This document shows positions 28,913-35,685 of a stretch of 35,685 bases of DNA, in pieces. Position 1 is the first letter of the stretch, and every line of letters begins with the position of its first letter. This DNA comes from Teratosphaeria epicoccoides (taxonomy: Eukaryota > Ascomycota > Dothideomycetes > Mycosphaerellales > Teratosphaeriaceae). The notes beneath the pieces were generated by a model. It was not told the DNA's origin and made no database searches. It worked only from the letters and a program-made list of their open reading frames with translations. The stretch is taken from NCBI GenBank assembly GCA_021401465.1, contig JADDMT010000211.1, forward strand, positions 1-35,685, in the 5' to 3' direction. Position numbers and translations under genes: made by a program.

Positions 28913-29313
28913 TGTCATAAGTGTCAGGAGTACTGTCCGGAGTACTATAGGATACAGGATCATAAGGGTCCTAAGTGCTATAAGTCATAGTATAGTCATA
29001 GGAGTACTATGAGTCATAAGCATAGTTATAGGAGAAAGGATCTGTCATGTAAGGACAGATCCCTAGATCTATAGGGTTAGTCTATAGATCTATAGGCCTA
29101 CAAGGAAGAAGGGATCTGTTATAGGATGACAGACCCTTAGATCTATAGGGTTAGTCCATAGATCTATAGACATAGATCTGTTAGGTCTGTCGATAGATCT
29201 AACAGAGCTGCTCTGTCTCTCTAGTATATAGGGATAGCTTTAGGATAGGTAGTTAGGAGCTTCGTGCTTAATCTCAATTTAATCCTCTCTTGCTTAGAGG
29301 AGAGTTAGTTACA
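28913..29313 (+). repeat. 5' LTR
   Basis: Begins TGTCATAAGTGTCAGGAG, matching the sequence at 35440 and 35552. The end is taken at TTACA (29313), giving TG...CA ends; this end is less certain because the right LTR is cut. Inside are AGTACT palindromes, a hairpin at 29038-29062 with arms GGATCTGTC and GACAGATCC, the 14-bp palindrome CTATAGATCTATAG at 29082, and a second GGATCTGT...ATCTATAGGGTTAGTC unit 74 bp on. No primer binding site was identified with confidence. Confidence 0.8.
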
Positions 29314-29460
29314 AGGTTAACTACTATTATCGATATTCTTCACAGCTCTGCGAGTCTAACACCTGATCCCCTTCCTGCTATTAGCACCTACCCTTATGAC
29401 ATTTTAAGCACTACTTCTAAGGAAGCATCAGGAGACTCGTCGAGCGCTTAACATACGCCT

Positions 29461-31300
29461 ATGTTAAGTAGTTCTTTAACTGTTAGTTTAAGTTCTAGTG
29501 ACAGTCAACCGACACTACGAGAACAAGTTGCCGCTATACCTCAAGTCACATAGTAGCTTGAATCCATTCACCTTAGCGAGATGGCTCTAGCATCTGTCGC
29601 AGGTTCAACTACCGGGAATAGACATAGTAATAACGGCTTCAAGATAGGAAGCCCTATAGAGTTTACAGGACAACGATCTCTAGTTAAGATGTTTATCCTA
29701 CAATGCTAGTTAGCATTTAACGTGGATACAGAATGGTTTACGACACATCATAAGCGAATGATGTATATTATCTCTTACCTAAAGGGACTAGCGTTCGAGT
29801 TTATCTAGCCTTATCTAACAGATTATCTAGATCATGTCAGCAACGCTAAAGCCAGGAAGACGACGACTAGGGAGATTCTCAACTTAGACAAGTCCTTGTT
29901 TAAGGCATTACGCGAAGCGTTTAGGCTCGGTAATAAGCAACAAGAGGCCGAGAGAGCTCTCCTAGGAATCTAGTAGAAGGGTTCCGCTACTAAGTACCGC
30001 GCGGACTTTTAGACCCTCTCTGCTCAAGTCGACTAGAATGATAACGCTTTAGCTACTTAGTTCTACTAGGGACTAAAGGAGACAGTTAAAGACGAAATTG
30101 CCTGAGGAGATCGGGTAACGACATTCAAGGAAATAAGCGATCTCGCGATTAGAATCGATAATCGCATCTAGGAACGACAGCAAGAACAACAACATAGAAA
30201 TCGCAAGCTAGCACAGGCTAACCATAAGGTCTAACGATCGGCACTAAAATGGCGAAGCGATTACTATAGTCTCTAACCTATGAAGTTAGATGCGACTAAG
30301 GGGCGTCCGAGGAATAGACCCTGAGGAAAGCCGCGGAAAGGCTCTCCTAATCAGAATGGTCTGAAGAAGCTATTCGACAAGAGTAATCTCGAGTGCCATA
30401 ACTATAGAAAGAAAGGACACTTTTCCCGCGAATGTTTTGCGAAGAAGTAACAACAAGAGCTGCCTAGGATAGAGCAGGCTCGCGTAACAATGACGGCACC
30501 TAAGCAAAAGGCCGCCGCTACTCGAGAACCGGACCATGCTACACTTACTTAGACTGCGTGCTATGACGACGATTGTCGAATTCACATGAGTAACAAAGAT
30601 GGTTCCGGATAGTACCCTAGCCAAAATAAGGCATAGTCGATCTGTGCGCTAAGTGGTACACCTTCTAGTGCGACAGTCCTAAGGCAATAGGAACTAGAAG
30701 AAGAAGAAGAAGGTTCGGACGATAACTAGGAGCTTGTCGAAGCTGTCATTCCTAATTCCGAGGAAGACGAGAGCATAGAGCGATAGGCTATGCCGCCGCA
30801 TGACATTAGACTCGACATTATCCGAATTATACAGAACTAGTAGGCTTAGGCTTGCCCATAGATTAATGGAGTACAACACGTCGACTAGCTTCAGTATGAC
30901 GAACTAGCCGACTGTATACGACGACACTTGAGGAGACTACTAGTCGTAGCTTAACCTCACGCGCATCAGAAAGTTGTCTAAGAAATTATACCGTTCAGGG
31001 TAGAGTTCACGCCCTAGGGAGGCTACCTAACCTACAAAGGTATTTAGATTCTAAGAGCGCTACGACTCCGAGTCTATCACTTAAAGATAGAGTACACAAG
31101 AAACGCGCAGGAACAGCGAGGCTAAGAACGAGAACGATCTCTTAGGCCAGAAAACAGTAACGCTTAGAGAAGAAGCTAAGACCGCATGATCCCTGAACTA
31201 GTCCGTGAAGACAGTTATTCGGGAAACAACGAGGTCCGCTAGAATTAGACCTACGGACAGACTAGATAGGGCTGCAACGATGTGCCGCGATCGGCGCCAG
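29461..31300 (+). pseudogene. gag remnant with damaged zinc knuckle
   Basis: One frame, in phase with the ATG at 29461 (the true start could be upstream in the same frame), carries KIGSPIEFTGQRSLVKMFIL, typical of the gypsy Gag capsid region (PxxFxGxRxxLxxFL). A Gln/Arg-rich stretch follows, then the CCHC knuckle at 30394-30435, which reads CHNYRKKGHFSREC: the second Cys is Tyr (TAT). Beyond it is an acidic Glu-rich tail. Stops are TAG/TAA plus a few TGA, at places where CGA would fit (30102, 30321). Role when alive: coat protein of the virus-like particle. Confidence 0.85.
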
Positions 31301-34300
31301 ATACGCGAACAACCTTAGAGTATAGGTGCATATTAACGAAACGCTAGCTAGGGCCTTAATAGATTCAGGATGTACTAGAATCTTCATGACGCCCAAGTTT
31401 GCCAGGACAGCTAGGATAAAGCTACAGGCGAAGACGAATGCTTTCTCGCTACAAGCAATTAATAGAAAGCCGGTCACGTACAACTAAGGAGTAGTTGACG
31501 AAGAGACTAAGATGATGCCTCTGCGGATAGGAGGCTACTAAGAGATGCTCTAGTTCGACATCACAGAGTCACTAGGCTCGGATGTAGTACTAGGGTTGCC
31601 ATAGCTAAGAAATGCTAACCCCTATATCGACTAGAAGAATAAGAGGATCTAGTTCCTAGAACTCTTAAGATCGATACCTCTACCTATAGTGCACGACGTA
31701 CTAGGCAAGATCGAAATATGTGCTATGACTTCAAGCGAGATAGTAGCCGCTATTAAGGATCTAGAACAGGAAGTGCACGTCCTATAGGTCAAAGCAACGT
31801 AATCGGAAGTCAAGGTCGAATTCATAGTTCCTGATAAGTATAAAGAGTTCGCTACTCTTTTCAAGGAAGAACCCGACTAAGAAGCTCTGCCAGAACACTA
31901 GGAGTAGGACTACGCGATACCCTTACTCCCTAGCAAGACACTGACGAAGCAATTAGTTCGCCTGTTATTAGCGGCGAAACTAGAGATTCTCTGGAAATAC
32001 CTAGAAGACAACCTCCGGAAAGGCTTCATCCGCGAGTCGTAGTCCCTAGCTAGATATCTAATCCTGTTTGTGCCTAAGGGGGAAGATAACTAGCGACTCT
32101 ACGTAGATTATCGTGGATTAAACAACATCACAATAAAGAATAGTTATCCGCTTCCTTTGCTCTCGGAATTGCAGGACCGCCTACAAGGAGTAATGTAGTT
32201 CTCGAAGTTCGACATACCCGGAGCGTATAATCGAATTCGAATTAAGGAAGGCGAAGAATAGAAGACTACGTTCCGAACTAGGTTCAGACACTACGAGTAT
32301 ATAGTCATGCTATTTAGGTTAACAAACGCCCTAGCTACATAGTAGGCATTTATTAACAACGTACTACGAGAGTACCTTGACGTCTTTGTGGTTGTATACC
32401 TAGACGACATCCTCGTCTATTCCTAGACGATCGAAAAGCATAGGACTTACGTGCGTAAGGTACTTTAGAAACTCCAGGATTACTAGCTAAAGGTCAAGCC
32501 GCAGAAGAGCGAGTTTCATAAGCAGGAAGTACAATTCCTTAGCTACGTAGTAGCATAGAATAGAATCAAGATAGACACTAAGAAAGTCTAGGTCGTAAAA
32601 GAGTAGCCTACGCCGACTAATATTAAGGAAGTATAGTCCTTCCTTAGATTCGCTAACTTCTACAGGAGATTTGTGGCAAACTATTTAAAGATCATGGCAC
32701 TACTTACGACTCTTACGACGAAGGATACACTATTCGTATAGGACGACGCCTAACAGAATGCCTTCAAGGAACTTAAGCGACAATTTACAGATTAGCTGAT
32801 CTTACTTGTGTTCGACCTAGATAAGCCTATTATAGTCGAAACAGATGCCTCTGACGTAGCACTAAGGGCATGCTTAAGTCAACTAGGACCGAGTAGACGA
32901 CTACAGCTAGTCGCCTACTACTCGAGGAAATTGTCTAGACTAGAACTCTGTTATGACGTCTACGACAAAGAACTTCTAGCTATAGTCGACGCCTACAAGG
33001 CCTAGCGAGTCTACTTAGAAGGTTCTAAGCACTAGGTCACGGTCTACACAGACTATGAGAACTTGCGATACTTTACAACGACGAAAGAGTTAAACTAACA
33101 ACAGGTTTAGTAGAGCAAGGAGCTCTCTAGTTTTAACTGCAAGATCGTCTATCGCAAGGGGACTAATAACGCACGCGCCGATGCACTTAGCCGCTAGACA
33201 GACTACATGAAGGGCATGAAGTAGGAGAAACATGCTGTTCTCTAGGAAAATAGCGATAGCACACTAGGAGTCAACTAACTCGCGGCTACGACTGTCACAT
33301 GGACTAGTAGATTTCAGGACGACCTGAAGAACGCGCTAATCCATGACCTAACTACACTCGCTGTCCGCGATGACATTGATGGACAGGAGGATTAGGAAGA
33401 CGAAGACGGAATCCTTCTGTTTCAAGGATTAGTATACATGCTAACATCTTTACGATCAGAACTACTACGCCTCTGACACAACGTACCTTAGGCAGGACAC
33501 CCGGGAGTGTCTAAAATGAAGCAAATTCTCTGACAAGAATATTACTTCCCTAGGATAAGCAAGGCAATCAAGGACTACGTCTGTCGATATGTGACTTGCC
33601 GACGAAGTAAGCATGACTGTTATAAACTGTATAGGCTACTACGACTACTTAAGGTACCTTAACGGCTATGGGAATCGCTCGCCATGGATTTTATCGTTAA
33701 ACTACCTTAGTCGAGAGAACCCGCTACTAATGAGTTCTTCGACAGGATCATGGTAGTAGTCGACTAATTCACTAAGTTTAGGAAGTTTATCCCTTACTGC
33801 GAAGACTTCAAGACTAAAGATATCGCGTATGTCTTCATTAAATAGGTAGTAGCACTATATAGCATGCTATAGGACCTAGTAACAGATCGAGGATCCGTGT
33901 TTACCTCCAACTTCTAGAGAGCCCTAATGAGACAATTCTAGGTCAAACATCGACTAAGTACTTCCTTCTACCCTTAGACAGATAGACAGACAGAACGCCT
34001 AAATTAGACGTTAGAATAGTACCTTCGATCCTATGTGAATAGGGACTAGAACAACTAGGTAGAGTTGTTGCTAATAGCATAGCTCGCGTATAATAGTACG
34101 CTAGCAGAGTCGATAGGACTCTCGCCATTTCAGATGGCGTATAGATTAGCTATAGAAGACATTCCGGACGTCTTAGCTAGTAATCTGAACCTAGTAGCAC
34201 TTAGACGAGTAGAACATCTACGCCGACTGCAAACAGAAGCACGACTCGACCTACAGTTCTATTAGCAGAACATGGCATAGTACGCGAATCATAAGAGAAT

Positions 34301-34745
34301 TAAGGGACTAATTCTAAAGGAGGGGGACAAGGTATATCTCCTCCGCTGTCACATTAAATCAGACAAGCCGAGTAAAAAACTAGACGCTGTAAAACTAGGA
34401 CTATTCAGGATTAAGGCTAAGAAGGGACTAGTTAATTTTGAGTTACAGCTACCCGAGCAGATGAGAATATACCTAGTGTTCTATGTCTCTCTGCTAGAAC
34501 AAGTAGCGCTAGACGCTACACTGTAATCAGAACCCTTACTACTCGACCCTAAAGTAGAAGAACCAGAGTACACTGTTAAGAGGATTATTGACACTCGCTA
34601 GCAGGACGGACAGCGAGAGTACTTAGTAAAATGGGAAGGATATAGGAGTACCAAGAACACCTAGGAACCCCTAGAACATCTGCGAAACTGTTAGCAAAAG
34701 ATACGAAGTTTCGAGAAAGGAACGAACCTAGGAAGAAGATCCTAA
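31290..34745 (+). pseudogene. pol remnant: protease, RT, RNase H, integrase, chromodomain
   Basis: All domains are in one frame with no indel. Protease: ALIDSGCT, catalytic Asp at 31362. Reverse transcriptase: LYVDYRGLNNITIKNSYPLP from about 32098 and VVYLDDILVYS with the YLDD box at 32397-32408. RNase H: IVETDASDVALRACL, then YDKELLAIVDAYK; 32808-33005 has no stop. Integrase: GHPGVSKMK, then a zinc region reading CRYVTCRRSK at 33582 (Tyr where a Cys is expected), LAMDFIVKLP with Asp at 33687, LVTDRGSVFTSNF, and TERLN for the catalytic Glu. Chromodomain: TVKRIIDTR and EYLVKWEGY at 34617-34643. Numerous TAG/TAA codons make it nonfunctional. Confidence 0.93.
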
Positions 34746-35360
34746 GCCACGACTAGACTCCTGCGGGATGCTGTCGACCGGCTTGGCTATCACGCTATCC
34801 AGGAAACCCTAATATAAGGCGTTAGCGAAACCCTCTATTACGCTCTATGTCGTAGGACTAAGAGCGAGACCCGCGGAAGGATCTAGGTTAAGGAGAAACC
34901 CAGCCTGCGAGAGAGCTTGTTCCTCGGCCTCATCCTCCCTAATCTCACGCTCCTCGAGAGCGTGACCATCCTCGACCTCCTAGTCGACTACGTCTAACTG
35001 TTTTCGAAGACGCATCTCCTTTGCATGCGCCTCTATTATCTTCTACGAAGCCTTAGCTAGGACTGCCTTCGCACGATCGAGATTAGCAATTAGTCTTTTC
35101 CGCTAATCGCCTAACTTCTTCTATTCGACCTCTGTCACCTTCGCGTTATAACTCCGACAGTTGCTAAAGTGACATTACGAACATTTCCCTAAGGAAATGT
35201 GTACCTGACAAACGAGTTTTAACTCTTGACACTAAGTGCAGGACTTTATGCTGTCCTGGCCCTAACGATGGATTTAATTCGCGCGGCGTTTGCGTTTCTG
35301 CGTTAAAGGGGCGTTAGTGTCTAGAATGACACAAGGCAGTGATGTAGAAAGAGAAGACAT
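34728..35360 (-). pseudogene. Antisense coding remnant at the 3' end of the gypsy element: Zn-cluster-like plus helical region
   Basis: On the minus strand an ATG at 35360 opens a frame of about 210 codons interrupted only by TAG and TAA, as in the sense genes. It starts MSSLSTSLPCVILD, has a basic QKRKRRAN stretch, then cysteines at codons 41, 44, 51, 60, 63 and 68 (35240-35157). The spacing is CX2CX6CX8CX2CX4C, close to a fungal Zn2Cys6 cluster, with two mutated codons inside. A charged helical stretch follows (RLIANLDRAKAVLAKAS, EIIEAHAKE-like, EMRLRKQLDVVD), then an acidic EEREIREDEAEEQALS. The left limit is uncertain. Unnamed proteins with a cysteine cluster and coiled coil are common in ascomycete genomes, from memory; this may be one such source. 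Confidence 0.55.
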
Positions 35361-35424
35361 CATAGCGTAAAAAAAGTGACAAGAGAAACCCCGCACTAAT
35401 AAGGTAGCTTAGGGAAGAGCTAGG

Positions 35425-35439
35425 CTAAGAGGGGGATAG
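35425..35439 (+). other. Polypurine tract of the gypsy element
   Basis: AAGAGGGGGATAG lies immediately before the 3' LTR start TGTCATAAG at 35440, the expected primer site for plus-strand DNA synthesis. Confidence 0.8.
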
Positions 35440-35685
35440 TGTCATAAGTATCAGGAGTACTGTCCGGAGTACTATAGGATACAGGATCATGAGGGTCCTA
35501 AGTGCTATGAGTCATAGTATAGTCATAGGAGTACTATGAGTTATAGGCATATGTCATGAGTGTCAGGAGTACTGTCCGGAGTACTATAGGATACAGGATC
35601 ATGTAGGTCCTAAGTGCTATGAGTCATAGTACTGTCATAGGAGTACTATGAGTCATAGGCATAGTCATAGAAGAAAGGATCTGTC
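35440..35685 (+). repeat. 3' LTR, incomplete at window end, with internal duplication
   Basis: Begins TGTCATAAGTATCAGGAG after the polypurine tract. It has two tandem copies of a 112-bp unit (35440 and 35552), where the 5' LTR has one. The window ends at AAGGATCTGTC, equivalent to about 29046 in the 5' LTR, so roughly the last 270 bp are missing from view. Confidence 0.88.

Larger units (their letters stand above)
28913..35685 (+). mobile_element. Ty3/gypsy LTR retrotransposon (chromovirus), RIP-inactivated, 3' end off the window
   Basis: Layout: 5' LTR, gag, protease, reverse transcriptase, RNase H, integrase, chromodomain, antisense frame, polypurine tract, start of 3' LTR. The order RT-RH-IN and the C-terminal chromodomain define a chromovirus. 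Gag and pol are in different frames; pol is at -1 relative to gag. The element is dead: dozens of TAG/TAA codons lie in every domain. The flank before the 5' LTR is CTTAAG; the matching target duplication would lie outside the window. Confidence 0.93.

Overview
The window reads as nuclear DNA of a filamentous ascomycete (Pezizomycotina, probably a dothideomycete). Genes are compact, with short introns of 51-69 bp that keep canonical GT-AG ends. The proteins are typical fungal housekeeping forms, and the repeat-rich right end carries stop codons of the type left by repeat-induced point mutation (RIP). The class-level placement is inference from the flavour of the proteins.

Left part (1 to about 24.6 kb), ordinary euchromatin. 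In order: an Rqc2/NEMF ribosome quality control protein (+); a stretch with a degenerate, frameshifted leucine-rich gene (-); the DEAH-box spliceosomal helicase Prp2/DHX16 (-); the mitochondrial Fe-S scaffold Isu1 (-); a small F-box-like protein (+); two small hypothetical ORFs; the coenzyme Q protein Coq9 (-); a Fat1/FATP-type acyl-CoA synthetase (-); the shared RNA polymerase subunit Rpb5 (-); the PP2A leucine carboxyl methyltransferase Ppm1 (+, divergent from RPB5); a small CYSTM-type Cys-rich protein (+); and a HAM1-like protein (-). These genes do not form a pathway cluster. I rebuilt introns for ISU1, FAT1, RPB5 and the CYSTM gene, and all four joined frames come out exact.

Right part (about 24.8 to 35.7 kb), a transposon graveyard. 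A relic of a Tc1/mariner-type transposase (-) is followed by about 2.7 kb of an unrecognised element whose reading frames are open except for TAG/TAA codons. Its second frame reads right up to the 5' LTR of a Ty3/gypsy chromovirus at 28913. The gypsy element has 5' LTR, gag, protease, reverse transcriptase, RNase H, integrase, chromodomain, polypurine tract and the start of the 3' LTR, which runs off the window. Pol is in one frame from protease to chromodomain, without indels, but is broken by many stops that C-to-T change at CpA (or G-to-A on the other strand) would explain.

Most interesting points: an antisense, equally mutated frame between the chromodomain and the 3' LTR with a Zn2Cys6-like cysteine pattern followed by a charged helical stretch; the unidentified host element with three spaced hairpins; and an LTR length difference caused by a 112-bp tandem duplication.
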